DNA of 60,403 nt from Anaerolineae bacterium (GTDB lineage Bacteria > Chloroflexota > Anaerolineae > DRVO01), in contig JABLXR010000021.1 in assembly GCA_013178015.1 (NCBI GenBank), positions 1 to 60,403 on the forward strand, written 5' to 3'. Positions 50,096-59,241 of this stretch are shown here, one piece after another. Position 1 is the first letter of the stretch, and each line of letters opens with the position of its first letter. The notes under the pieces are model-generated. The model was not told where the DNA came from, did no database searches, and saw only the letters and a list, made by a program, of their open reading frames with translations. Made by a program: the position numbers and the translations under genes.

Positions 50096-51361
50096 CTACC
50101 TCAGCTCGTCTAGGTTCTCCTTGATCTTGCCGATGGCCTCCAGCACCCGATCCACGTGCTCCCTCTGCATGAGGAAATCCTTGCCCAGCGCCACCACTTC
50201 GGTGTCGTAGACGCGCTCGGCCTCCGGGCAGCGGACCTTCGAGTAGTCCGGTGGCTCCCCGTGGTGGGGACAGAGCACCGGGCATCCCGTCCGGCCGAAG
50301 CTCATTTGGGCGAACACGGGATTCTTGTAGAGGGGCTGGTTATGGGCGGTGCCGCAGTGTATGCCTTCTGCGTTCATCGCCTGCACGAACCGGTCCCGGG
50401 ACACCCCGCCCCACTGCTCCGGCTGGTAGCGCAGGAAGTAGAAGTAGTAACCACGTTTGGTGATGCGGGGATCGCCCCGCTTGAGGGCAGGGATGCCACC
50501 GATGCGGTCCAGCTCACGAGCGAAGTATTCCCCGTTCTCGTAGCGGGTCTGCGTCTGGGCATCCAGCCGGGACAGGGCGGTGAGCAGGAGCGCCCCCTGG
50601 AACTCAGTCATGCGGTTGTTACCTGCCGGGATGTAGTGCTCGTACTTGGCTCCCCCCGGGATGCGCCCCAGGTCGCCGTAGGAGTAACAGTTGCGGGCGA
50701 AGTCCTCGTCACTGGTGGTGATGCTGCCCCCCTCACCCGCGGCCAGGGGCTTGCCCATCTGATGGCTGAAGCCGCCCAGGTGCCCCAGCGATCCTACCCG
50801 CTTGCCCCGCCACTCCGACCCGTGGGCCTCGGCGCAGTCCTCCAGCACCACCAGGTCGTGCTTGCTGGCGATCTCCATGATGCGGTCCATGTCGGCCGGG
50901 TAGCCCCCGTAGTGGACGGGCATTATGGCTCGAGTGTGCGAGGTCATGAGGCTCTCGACATGGTCGGGATCGATCTGGTAGGTATCCGGGACGATGTCGG
51001 CGAAGATGGGGATGGCGTTGGCCAAGACTACGGCGGTGGCGGAGGCGATGAAGGTGACTGCGGGGACGATCACCTCGTCGCCGGCCTCGATCCCGGCGGC
51101 CCGGAGGGCCAGGGTGAGGGCTGCCGTGCCGTTGGCCACGGCCACGGCGTGCTTGGTGCCCACCCACTCGGCCCAGGCCTTCTCGAATTGGGCCACCTTG
51201 GAGTCGAGAGGGTGTTCGTAGTAGAACCCGGCGCTGCACCACTTGCCGCTCTCCAGGACTTCGATCACGGCAGCACGGTCGCTGTCGTCAATGATGGGCC
51301 ACTGCGTCTTGAGGCCGCCGGGTACGACCGGCGCGCCACCGTTGATAGCCAGCTTGGGCAT
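50096..51361 (-). CDS. DegT/DnrJ/EryC1/StrS family aminotransferase
   Basis: The 421-aa PLP enzyme has VANGTAALTLALRAAGIEAGDEVIVP (about 80-105), VLEDCAEAHGS (PLP-ring Asp) and GGFSHQMGKPLAAGEGG, whose Lys is the expected Schiff-base residue. These enzymes aminate keto-sugars, or in some branches act as dehydratases. AGGAGG precedes the ATG. No nucleotide-sugar genes lie nearby. Confidence 0.88.
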   Translation of the reverse strand: MPKLAINGGAPVVPGGLKTQWPIIDDSDRAAVIEVLESGKWCSAGFYYEHPLDSKVAQFEKAWAEWVGTKHAVAVANGTAALTLALRAAGIEAGDEVIVPAVTFIASATAVVLANAIPIFADIVPDTYQIDPDHVESLMTSHTRAIMPVHYGGYPADMDRIMEIASKHDLVVLEDCAEAHGSEWRGKRVGSLGHLGGFSHQMGKPLAAGEGGSITTSDEDFARNCYSYGDLGRIPGGAKYEHYIPAGNNRMTEFQGALLLTALSRLDAQTQTRYENGEYFARELDRIGGIPALKRGDPRITKRGYYFYFLRYQPEQWGGVSRDRFVQAMNAEGIHCGTAHNQPLYKNPVFAQMSFGRTGCPVLCPHHGEPPDYSKVRCPEAERVYDTEVVALGKDFLMQREHVDRVLEAIGKIKENLDELR

Positions 51362-51393
51362 GGTGCCCCCTCCTCAGTGTAGTTGCTAGAGAG

Positions 51394-51762
51394 TCAGTCC
51401 CGCAGAGGGAGTATGCGAGCTCGGGCTCTGCTTTCGGCTACGCTTGCCAGCGCTCCCGTTTCGAGAAGAGAGCGATACTGGCATAACGCGGCTAGGACTA
51501 CCGGAGCCAGGTGCTGCGGGGCAACATCCTGCGTCCGGACCTGAATCACGCTTGGCCCCTCGGCACGGGTGACAGCCAGAATGGCCCCGAAATCGAGATC
51601 GTGAGTCAGGACGACATACTCCCTGCTGCGCGCCCACTCCATGATAGCCTAATCCGTGGAAGCGGGGTTGCCCATGCTGGACCAATGAACCGCACACCAT
51701 CCACCCTGTTCCAGCACGGGCACCCACTTCGGCGAGAGGTTCATGTCTACCAGGATCCTCAT
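51394..51762 (-). pseudogene. DUF5615 PIN-like toxin interrupted by in-frame TAG
   Basis: From ATG 51762 the frame reads RILVDMNLSPKWVPVLEQ .. HWSSMGNPASTD, then TAG at 51651-51649, then in the same frame AIMEWARSREYVVLTHDLDFGAI and a normal DUF5615 end (VIQVRTQDV..RARILPL). Total length (122 codons) fits the family, so one nonsense codon disables the toxin. Translation restarting at ATG 51642 would give only the C-terminal 82 residues. The partner antitoxin overlaps by 4 bp and is intact. Confidence 0.85.
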
Positions 51763-51989
51763 GCCTCGGCCAGGGGCATCTCGCTCTCCTCGACGCGCCA
51801 GGCGGTGTGGGCCAGCGCCTCGGAGATGTCCTCCGGTTCTAGATAGGGGTAGAGCTCAAGAATCTCGGCTGTGGAGTAACCTGACGCTACCAGTCCTACC
51901 ACGGTACCAACCGTGACGCGGAGCCCGCGAATGACCGGCTTGCCCCCCATCACCTGTGGGTCGCGCGTGATGCGTGTCAGCGGCTTCAT
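51759..51989 (-). CDS. DUF433 antitoxin
   Basis: A 76-aa DUF433 protein: ITRDPQVMGGKPVIRGLRVTVGTVVGLVASGYSTAEILELYPYLEPEDISEAL, here quoted only in parts of its pattern: PVIRG.RV, then STAEILELYPYL. It is the stand-alone form, unlike the fusion at 32554. ATG 51989 has AAGG at 4 nt. ATGA overlap with the broken DUF5615 gene. Confidence 0.85.
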   Translation of the reverse strand: MKPLTRITRDPQVMGGKPVIRGLRVTVGTVVGLVASGYSTAEILELYPYLEPEDISEALAHTAWRVEESEMPLAEA

Positions 51990-52164
51990 ATTGCCTTGCT
52001 CCTCGCCAGCTTGACCGGGCGGGACTGCCATGGACCCTCACCTGGTGAGGAGCCACATCGGCCGGCTTCCAGTATACAGCATCATGCCGGAGGCGCCGTT
52101 CACGGCCATAGCCACTGCGCCAGTGTATGCCGAGGCGGCTCCCAAGAGCCACTGACTGCCCCCT

Positions 52165-52235
52165 ACCACCGCAACAGTTCCCAGGTGCGGTTGCGCAGTC
52201 GGGCCAGGCGAGCGAGAGCCTTGCCCCCGGTCTGT
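52165..52235 (-). other. Possible remnant of a coding sequence end
   Basis: One minus-strand frame reads GGKALARLARLRNRTWELLRW then stop, which looks like a genuine protein C-terminus, but the frame is closed just upstream. The rest of 51990-52250 shows nothing certain. Confidence 0.25.
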
Positions 52236-52250
52236 CGTGGTCAGCGAAGC

Positions 52251-53192
52251 TCAGCCCTTGATTCCGGTCAAAGCGATACCCTGAACGAAGTAGCGCTGGG
52301 CCAGCAGGAACAGAGTCACGGTCGGGGCCGTGGCCAGGGTCGTACCGGCCATGAGCACGCCCCACTCCACGTTGTGTTGAGACCGGAACAGGGTGAGGCC
52401 CAGTTGGATGGTGCGCATGCGGTCGCTCTGGATAATGACCAGGGGCCACAGGAAGTCGTTCCAGGACGCCTGGAAGGTGAAGATCGAGACTACAGCCAGC
52501 ACCGGCTTGGACAGAGGCATGATGATCTGGCTATAGATGCGGTACTCGCTGCAGCCGTCCACCCGAGCCGCATCCTCCAGCTCCCGGGGCAAGGTGCTGA
52601 AGAACTGCCGCACCAGGAAGACGCTGAACCCGCCTCCGACTGCTGGGAAGATTAGCCCTGGGTACGAGTCGAGCCAGCCGACGCCGCCACGGCCCAGTAT
52701 ATCGTTCCCTCCCGCCAGGGGAGTGTACTTTACGATGAGGAAGGTAGGTATGAGCGCAATGAGACCGGGAAGCATGGCAGTGGCGAGCACCACCATGAAC
52801 ACAGCGTCCCGTCCCCGCCAGTGCAGCCGAGCGAAGGCATAACCAGCCATGCTCACCAACAGCAGCGTGATCAATGTGGTGAAGCCGGAGACGATGAAGC
52901 TGTTCTTGAAATAGATGTCGAAGTTGCCCTTGGTCACTGCAACGACGTAGTGCTCGACAGTGTACTCGGTGGTCCAGATCACGGGCGGCATCTGGAAGAT
53001 GACGTGTCGGGGCTTGAAGGAGGTGAAGATCATCCAGATGAAAGGTATGAGCATGGACAAGGCAGCAGTGCCGAGCGCCAGGTATCCCAGCAGGCGCGAT
53101 GCGGTCCGAAGCCATCTAGCCGGCGCGGCCACCCGGTCCTGAGACACGATCGCGCCGGCTCTGGTGACGTCCGTTGTCATGCGCGCACCCAT
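52251..53192 (-). CDS. Carbohydrate ABC transporter permease (MalG type)
   Basis: The 313-aa protein has six membrane helices and the EAA loop ELEDAARVDGCSEYRIYSQIIMPLSKP (quoted in part: EDAARVDGCSE) that docks on the ATPase. It pairs with the permease just upstream (6 bp gap) and a lipoprotein receptor. No ATPase gene is in the operon, so a shared MsmX-like ATPase is likely. ATG 53180 is an alternative start. Confidence 0.88.
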   Translation of the reverse strand: MGARMTTDVTRAGAIVSQDRVAAPARWLRTASRLLGYLALGTAALSMLIPFIWMIFTSFKPRHVIFQMPPVIWTTEYTVEHYVVAVTKGNFDIYFKNSFIVSGFTTLITLLLVSMAGYAFARLHWRGRDAVFMVVLATAMLPGLIALIPTFLIVKYTPLAGGNDILGRGGVGWLDSYPGLIFPAVGGGFSVFLVRQFFSTLPRELEDAARVDGCSEYRIYSQIIMPLSKPVLAVVSIFTFQASWNDFLWPLVIIQSDRMRTIQLGLTLFRSQHNVEWGVLMAGTTLATAPTVTLFLLAQRYFVQGIALTGIKG

Positions 53193-53198
53193 ATCGCG

Positions 53199-54104
53199 TT
53201 AGTCGGAGACGAAGCCATAGACCTGAAGCCGCAGGTTCACTATGGACAGCCCCAGAAGGATAACGAACAGCACCCAGGACTGGGCGGCAGCGTACCCCAT
53301 GTTGAAGTAGCGGAAACCGTTGATGTAGATCTGGTGCACGATGGTCGTGGTGGCGAAGGCGGGGCCCCCATCGGTCATGGCGTAGATGGGACCGAATATC
53401 TGGAACGAGCCGATGATGCTGGTCACCAGCAGATACAGGGTCACAGGCTGAAGGCTGGGGATGGTGACGAAGCGAAAGCACTGCCAGCGGCCAGCGCCGT
53501 CCACTCTGGCCGCCTCGTACAGGCTCTCGGGGATGCCCTGTAACCCTGCCAGGTAGATGATCATCGTTCCGCCCACCCCGCCCCAGACGCTCATGAGCAC
53601 AATGGAGGGCATGGCCTGACTGGTGCTCTGGAGCCACTGCTGGGCCGGGATGCCAATGACGCGGAGGAGGGCATTGATAAGACCAAAGTGCGGGTCTAGC
53701 AGCCATAGCCAGACCATGGACAGGGCTATGCTGGACGTGACCATGGGCAGGTAGAACACCACACGGAACATATGGCGCATGCGGATGGCTGAGTTGACAG
53801 TGATGGCCAACAACAAGCCGATGCCGATGGAGAAGGGGATGTTGCCCAGGGTGAAGTACGCCGAATTCTTCAGGGAGCGCCAGAAGAGCACGTCTCCCGT
53901 CAGCCGACTGAAGTTGGTGACCCCCACCCACTTGGTGGCGAGGACCACGCTGTAGTTCGTCAGGCTGAAGTAGAGGGACGAGAGCGCCGGGGCGATCCAG
54001 TACACGGTGAGGAAGAAGAGCAGGGGAGCGACGAAGACAATGGCAGCCTTCTCCTGCTGCGTCAGTCCCACCCGCTTCTTCCGCGACCCCATTGCTGCTG
54101 CCAC
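53199..54104 (-). CDS. Carbohydrate ABC transporter permease (MalF type)
   Basis: About 301 aa with six helices. The start of the family (EKAAIVFVAPLLFFLTVYWIAPAL) and the EAA loop (LYEAARVDGAGRWQCFRFVTIP) are clear. I prefer GTG 54104, which has AGGAAGG 4 nt upstream; ATGs at 54122 and 54209 would add residues with no membrane or domain character. It is the middle gene of the receptor-permease-permease operon. Confidence 0.87.
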   Translation of the reverse strand: MAAAMGSRKKRVGLTQQEKAAIVFVAPLLFFLTVYWIAPALSSLYFSLTNYSVVLATKWVGVTNFSRLTGDVLFWRSLKNSAYFTLGNIPFSIGIGLLLAITVNSAIRMRHMFRVVFYLPMVTSSIALSMVWLWLLDPHFGLINALLRVIGIPAQQWLQSTSQAMPSIVLMSVWGGVGGTMIIYLAGLQGIPESLYEAARVDGAGRWQCFRFVTIPSLQPVTLYLLVTSIIGSFQIFGPIYAMTDGGPAFATTTIVHQIYINGFRYFNMGYAAAQSWVLFVILLGLSIVNLRLQVYGFVSD

Positions 54105-54216
54105 TGTACCTTCCTGTGCCATGTACACACCGGTGCTTGCCAGCATGCACCCAGAATCGAGACGAACGCCCCCCTTCGGCTCGGCCGGAGAGAGGCGTTC
54201 CGGACACAACGCTTCA

Positions 54217-55605
54217 TCAGGCGCCGGTGGCTTCCACCAGCTCAGCGATCTTGCGTCGCGTGTCTTCTGCCGCCTTCGCCAGAGCTTCCTCTACCGTCAT
54301 CTCCAGGCGCAGAGCCGCCTGGACGTAATGGCCGATGTTCTCCAGGGTAGGCCACTCGGTCGCCTGCGGGGTGGTGGTACCCCAGCCATTCTCGGGGATG
54401 GCCTGGAACGCCTTCAGCAGCGGATCCTGCATGTACTCAGCTTCAGCGGCGATAGATCGCCGCGGGGGTGTGTAATTCTCTGGTGAGAGCATGCCTGTGA
54501 TGGTTTCCTTGGACACAATGTGCTTCAGAAGCTTCCAGGCACCCTCGGCGTCTTTGGTATTGACGCCGATGCAGTGCACGTTGGGGCAGGCGTAGTGCTT
54601 GCGCTCCTTCTTCATTGTCGGCTTGCCCACGCCCAGGAACTCCAGCCTGTCGGGGGCATAGCGCTTGAAGTTGCCTACAACGGCGGAACCATTGGCCGAC
54701 ATTCCCGTGATCCCCTCCGCGAGCGCGTTCAGGTCCGGGTTCTGCGTGGTCATGCCGGTGACGGGACAGACCCTGTGCTTGTTGATCAGGTCCACCAGGA
54801 ACTGTAGCGCCTCGTGCGACTCCGGCGAGTCCACCTTGACGTCGTTCGGATCCCAGCTACCCCAGGGGACAACCACGTCCGTCCCGTTCTGCACCAGCAG
54901 GTACCAGTACTCAAATGTCGCGTGCGTGGGGTCACCGGCTGCCATGAGATAGCCCGCCCGCTTGATGTTGTCGCCATCATACTGGACAAGCTTGGTGGCA
55001 TATTCAACCAAGTCGTCCCAGGTGTCAGGCCCCTCTTCCGGGTCGAGTCCGACCTCCTCGAAATAGTCCTTGCGATAGCAGAGCGTCCGGATGTCCAGAA
55101 TATGTGGTAACCCCATGAGGCTGCCCTTGTAGCGGGAGATGTCCACCATGTCCGCGTAGAAGTCTTCGATCTCATCCTGATAATCGGAGGCGATCATGTC
55201 GTCAAGGGGCAGAAACTGCTTCCGTGCGGCGTAGGGCCCTACCCAGTCACTACCCGTCTCCACGAGGTCTACTGGCAGTCCGCCGGCGAAGCTGGTCATG
55301 AGCTTCTCACCTAAGTGATCCCAGTCGCTCATGTCAACCGTGACCTTGTAGCCCGGGTTGGCCTCATGGAACGAGGGTATGGCAGTCTCGGTGAAGTAGA
55401 CTTCCACATCCCGGTCCATGGCCAGCTTGATGTAACGCAGTTCGACCTGCTCACCGGCCGCCGGCGGTGCCGCTTTGACCTCCTCGGCCCCGGGTGCCGC
55501 CTCGCCGCTCGGGGCCGGCGTGGCGCCGGCGCAGGCGGCCAGTGCGCCCGCTAGGGCAGCGCCTCCTGTCAGCTGCAGCACGTGCCTTCTGGTCAGACGT
55601 CTCAT
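54217..55605 (-). CDS. Sugar ABC transporter substrate-binding lipoprotein
   Basis: The 462-aa protein has a Tat-like twin-Arg start (TRRHVLQLTGG), lipobox ALAAC (Cys25), then an extracellular solute-binding fold of the MalE/UgpB group (IPSFHEANPGYKVTVDM; WDDLVEYATKLV; WKLLKHIVSKE). It captures the sugar outside the membrane. AAGGAGG lies before the ATG, and a -10 TACAAT is at 55746-55751. The ligand cannot be told. Confidence 0.9.
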   Translation of the reverse strand: MRRLTRRHVLQLTGGAALAGALAACAGATPAPSGEAAPGAEEVKAAPPAAGEQVELRYIKLAMDRDVEVYFTETAIPSFHEANPGYKVTVDMSDWDHLGEKLMTSFAGGLPVDLVETGSDWVGPYAARKQFLPLDDMIASDYQDEIEDFYADMVDISRYKGSLMGLPHILDIRTLCYRKDYFEEVGLDPEEGPDTWDDLVEYATKLVQYDGDNIKRAGYLMAAGDPTHATFEYWYLLVQNGTDVVVPWGSWDPNDVKVDSPESHEALQFLVDLINKHRVCPVTGMTTQNPDLNALAEGITGMSANGSAVVGNFKRYAPDRLEFLGVGKPTMKKERKHYACPNVHCIGVNTKDAEGAWKLLKHIVSKETITGMLSPENYTPPRRSIAAEAEYMQDPLLKAFQAIPENGWGTTTPQATEWPTLENIGHYVQAALRLEMTVEEALAKAAEDTRRKIAELVEATGA

Positions 55606-55745
55606 TTCCCTTCCTCCTTAGGTGGCTAGGCAGGAACCGACCGCCGGGAGGCCGGATGCGGGCCGGGTCTGACAGCGCTGAAGGGCCGCTCAGGCCCGCA
55701 ACCGTGCTCCCGCCAGCCTTGCAGCGAGACACCGATCGTGATTCT

Positions 55746-55751
55746 ATTGTA
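55746..55751 (-). promoter_or_regulatory. -10 box TACAAT for the sugar ABC operon
   Basis: TACAAT on the minus strand 140 nt before the receptor start; a second TAGAAT lies 4 nt downstream. No good -35. Confidence 0.4.
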
Positions 55752-55825
55752 GAGCACGCCACAACGATGTGGCGGCCGAGATGCGGCCAACCGCCGGCCA
55801 TGCCGGGCGCCCCCAGGGAGATGAT

Positions 55826-56998
55826 GTGAACGTCGTGTCAGAGGAACAGGTCCACGACCTCCTGTCGCACCTGAACGACAGCACCTACCTGCACGGCCAC
55901 CCCCTCGCCAGCCTGGCAGCTACAGAAGGTCTACAGCGGGGCGAGGCACTGCGGCAACTGCTGCTGGACGAGATCGGCCACCTCAAGCCGCCCGACGCCA
56001 CTCCTCCCGACGATCCGGCCTGGCGCCCGTGGCAGGCACTCTGGCTGCGCTTCGTAGAGCAGCGAACTCCCGTCCAGGTGCAGGACCACATGGGCCTGAG
56101 CGAGAGGCAGGTCCGCCGCGAGCAGAGCCGCGGCATCGCCGCCCTCGCCGCCCTGCTGAGCGACAGGCTAGGACAGCCCGACGACGGGCAGGGCGCCGAC
56201 GCTTTCCGCCGCGCCGCCGATGCCCTCGAGGTCTCCCCCACGGAGCTGGACGCCCGACAGGTGTTGTACCAGCTGGCCCTCATCCTCCGTCAGCGCTATC
56301 GAGACTGCGAGGCCGCCCTGCAACTCCCGGAGCACTCCCTGCCCGTCTACGCCGACCGCGTGACTCTGCGACAGGTGCTGGCCCGCATTCTGAGCGAGTT
56401 GGCCCCCCTGGGCACGGGCACCGCCGTCCGGGCGGAGCTGACGTCCGTGGGAGACGAGGTGATCTTCCGCTTCACCGTGCAAGGCAGAGAAGCCCTCCCG
56501 CTCGATGCCGACCTGCTGCAGGAGTGCAACTACCTGGCGGAGCTAAGCCTAGGACGGGTAGAGGCAGCCGGCCGAGGCTCGGTCGTATGCGCCTTCCCCG
56601 CCCGGCGTCCCTCGCTCCTCCTGCTCATAGACGACGAACCGCTGGCCAACCAGTTGCTGCGCCGGTGCGTCCAGGGCCACGCGGTGAAGGTGATCGCGGT
56701 ACATGACGCAGCCCGCGCCGTCGAAGAGGCCAGCCAGATCCGTCCCGACGTGATCGTGCTGGACGTGCTCATGCCCGGCGTGGACGGCTGGGAAGTGCTC
56801 CAGCAGTTGCAGTCCACCCCCGAGACCCGTCCCATCCCCGTCATCGTCTGTTCGGTATGGAAGGACCCGGAGCTGGCCCTCACCCTCGGGGCCCGGGAGT
56901 TCATCCGCAAGCCCGTCACCCGCCCCCGCCTGCTGCAGGCTCTGGCTCGAGTTCTTCCCAGTGCCGACGCGGGGGGATCTCGTCCAAGCTGGTCCTGA
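55826..56998 (+). CDS. Receiver-domain protein with HTH-like N-terminus and kinase-remnant middle
   Basis: About 390 aa. Residues 60-115 have a sigma-region-4-like helix-turn-helix (WLRFVEQRTPVQVQDHMGLSERQVRREQSRGI, in part VQDHMGLSERQVRRE). Residues 145-255 look like a decayed histidine-kinase core: VYADRVTLRQVLARILSEL resembles an N-box helix without its Asn. The C-terminal receiver has LLLIDDEP and phospho-Asp in VLDVLMPGVDG (about 312) and Lys in FIRKPV. GTG 55826 follows GGGAG. Its 3' end overlaps the convergent hybrid kinase by 83 bp. Confidence 0.78.
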   Translation: MNVVSEEQVHDLLSHLNDSTYLHGHPLASLAATEGLQRGEALRQLLLDEIGHLKPPDATPPDDPAWRPWQALWLRFVEQRTPVQVQDHMGLSERQVRREQSRGIAALAALLSDRLGQPDDGQGADAFRRAADALEVSPTELDARQVLYQLALILRQRYRDCEAALQLPEHSLPVYADRVTLRQVLARILSELAPLGTGTAVRAELTSVGDEVIFRFTVQGREALPLDADLLQECNYLAELSLGRVEAAGRGSVVCAFPARRPSLLLLIDDEPLANQLLRRCVQGHAVKVIAVHDAARAVEEASQIRPDVIVLDVLMPGVDGWEVLQQLQSTPETRPIPVIVCSVWKDPELALTLGAREFIRKPVTRPRLLQALARVLPSADAGGSRPSWS

Positions 56999-59105
56999 GA
57001 AGCTGCATCACCTGTGGCTTGCCCAGCCGCCGCTTGCAGGACACGGCGAACGTCTCCCTGCTTTCGCTCAGGTCCTCACCCGGGTTCACCACGGCCGATA
57101 CGGTGATCACTGGCACCTGTTTCAGGGCTCCGTCCCGGCGCAGTAGCCGCAGCAGGTCCGTGCCGTCCATGTCCGGGAGGCGAAGGTCGAGCAGGATGAC
57201 GTGGGTGCTACCCAGGCGCACCCTCTGCAGGGCCTCGGCAGCCGAGCCCACCGCGTACACCCGGTAACGCCGGTCGGCCGACTCGAGGGTGGCCCTGATG
57301 AAGCGCTGCATGCGGGGATCGTCGTCTACCACCAGCACTTCTTCGGCCCCGGGGCAGACCCGCGCCAGGGTCTCCAGCAGGCGGGCCCGACTCACCGGCT
57401 TGACCAGGTGGGCCTCCGTTCCCTCCAGTCTGTCCTCGCCGCTTCCGTGCAGCGATAGGGAGACCACCGGCACGTCGTCCGGCACCTCGTCCAGCAGGTC
57501 CCGCACCTCCTCTGGGTTGGTGTCCCTTTGGTCCACCACCACCGCTCGAGGCCGAAGCTCTCTCACCGCGGAGGCAACGGCAGACGCGTGGCCCAGCACC
57601 ACATCGTACTCGGGGAGCTCCTCGGCCAGGGAGGCCCGGACCTCCTCCCGACCCAGGCAAAGCAGTATGTCCCGGCTCAGCCCCTGCTTCTGCAGCTCTT
57701 CCCAGTACGACGGCGGGATGCCGCGAGTGGCGGGCACTGCTTCTTGGCTAGCCGGGGCGAAACTGACGAAGAAGGTGCTACCTCGACCCACCTGGCTGGT
57801 AGCCCAGACACGACCCCCATGCATCTGCACCAGCCGGCGAGAGATGGCCAGACCCAGGCCTGTGCCCTCTACCGGCCGGCCGCCGGGGGCATCCAGGCGC
57901 ACGAACTCCTCGAAGATGCGGTCAAGCTTGTCTTCAGGGATGCCGGGGCCGGTGTCGGACACGCTGAGGAGTACCTCGCCCCGGTGGCGGTACACCCGAA
58001 GGGTGATCTTCCCCTCGTCGGTGAAGCGGACGGCGTTGTTGAGCAGATTCAGGACCACCTGGCGCACCCGAGTCCGGTCCAGGTAGAGAGGAGGGAGGTC
58101 GTCCTCGTAGTGCTCTTCCAGCGCTAGCCCTTTGCGTTCCTGCCAGGGGCGAACGATGCTGGCCGCCTCGCGCGCCACGGTCGCCAGGTCGCAGTACTCG
58201 CGCCTGAGAAGCAGCCGGTGGGCTTCGATCTGGGCCAGGTCCAGGATGTCGTCTATCAGCCGGGAGAGGTGACTGCTACTGCGGTAGATCTCGGTCAGGT
58301 CCTGGAGCAGGCGGGGTGGCCAGGGCTGGGTGCTGTAGACCTCGGGGCTGTTCACCATGAGCTCGCTGAAGCCCACGATGTAGTTGAGGGGAGCCCGGAG
58401 CTCATGGCTGACCATGTTGACGAACTCGGTCTTGAGCCGGCGAGCCTCCACCAACTCCGCCTGAGTCTGGGCCAAAGCGTGGTTGGTGCGCTCGAGAAGG
58501 TAGTAGGCGTTCCTCATGGCAGTGACAGCCTTGATCGCCTCCCTCCGACGATCCTGCGAATCGGCCGCCGCCTTCTCGGCCCGGTGGGCGGCGGAGCGAG
58601 CCCAGGAGAAGGCGGTCTGGAACTGATGAGAAGACGCCAGGCTGGCGGCAGACACCAGGAGAACGCTGGCCAGAGATGCTTCCAGCGGGAGGCCGCCGGG
58701 CGGGCCTAGCCGGGCCTGGAGGAGGAGGCCCAGGGCAAGGTAGCCCCCCGTGAGCAGGGTCAGCGGCGCGGACATGGCCGAGACCAGCACCACCAGGGCC
58801 GGAAGCATGGCCAGTGACAGAACGCCGCCGACGAGGTGCACCTCCAGCAGGACGGCGGTGGACAAGCAGAGGGTCACCGCGAGGGCCGCCCAGCCGAAGT
58901 GCCGCCGGAGGAGCGCGCCTCCCAACACCACCGCGGCCAGCACGGCAACGAGGACGGGCCAGGTCCGCTCCCAGCGGCTGTCGTGGGAGAAGAACCGCAT
59001 GGCCGCCGACCAGACCAGTACCGCCCCCACCACGATCAGGAGCTTGAGGTACTGCCGCCTCAGGTCCTGCAGGTCACGCGCCAGAAGCTCCGTTCTCGCA
59101 CTCAT
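56916..59105 (-). CDS. Hybrid sensor histidine kinase with two receiver-type domains
   Basis: About 729 aa. Six or so N-terminal membrane helices (about 18-165), a coiled coil, then HisKA with FVNMVSHELRAPLNY (His at about 233), HATPase with NLLNNAVRF, DTGPGIPE and GTGLGLAIS, then a degenerate receiver (VVVDQRDTN, no clear acidic pocket) and a canonical one (VLVVDDDPRM..LLDLRLPDMDG). GGGAG precedes ATG 59105. It is the likely partner of the convergent receiver protein. Confidence 0.88.
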   Translation of the reverse strand: MSARTELLARDLQDLRRQYLKLLIVVGAVLVWSAAMRFFSHDSRWERTWPVLVAVLAAVVLGGALLRRHFGWAALAVTLCLSTAVLLEVHLVGGVLSLAMLPALVVLVSAMSAPLTLLTGGYLALGLLLQARLGPPGGLPLEASLASVLLVSAASLASSHQFQTAFSWARSAAHRAEKAAADSQDRRREAIKAVTAMRNAYYLLERTNHALAQTQAELVEARRLKTEFVNMVSHELRAPLNYIVGFSELMVNSPEVYSTQPWPPRLLQDLTEIYRSSSHLSRLIDDILDLAQIEAHRLLLRREYCDLATVAREAASIVRPWQERKGLALEEHYEDDLPPLYLDRTRVRQVVLNLLNNAVRFTDEGKITLRVYRHRGEVLLSVSDTGPGIPEDKLDRIFEEFVRLDAPGGRPVEGTGLGLAISRRLVQMHGGRVWATSQVGRGSTFFVSFAPASQEAVPATRGIPPSYWEELQKQGLSRDILLCLGREEVRASLAEELPEYDVVLGHASAVASAVRELRPRAVVVDQRDTNPEEVRDLLDEVPDDVPVVSLSLHGSGEDRLEGTEAHLVKPVSRARLLETLARVCPGAEEVLVVDDDPRMQRFIRATLESADRRYRVYAVGSAAEALQRVRLGSTHVILLDLRLPDMDGTDLLRLLRRDGALKQVPVITVSAVVNPGEDLSESRETFAVSCKRRLGKPQVMQLLRTSLDEIPPRRHWEELEPEPAAGGGG

Positions 59106-59241
59106 GGGTCCCGGCTCCCCCAGTCGGCTGCATGCGCACCCTAAGAAGGGCAGCAATAACGGCTGCGAGCATTATAGCTGCTTGATCGCCGGGGCGGGAA
59201 TCGCTGCCGCTCGTGCGCTCGGGTTCAGCCGCCTGTCCCGT

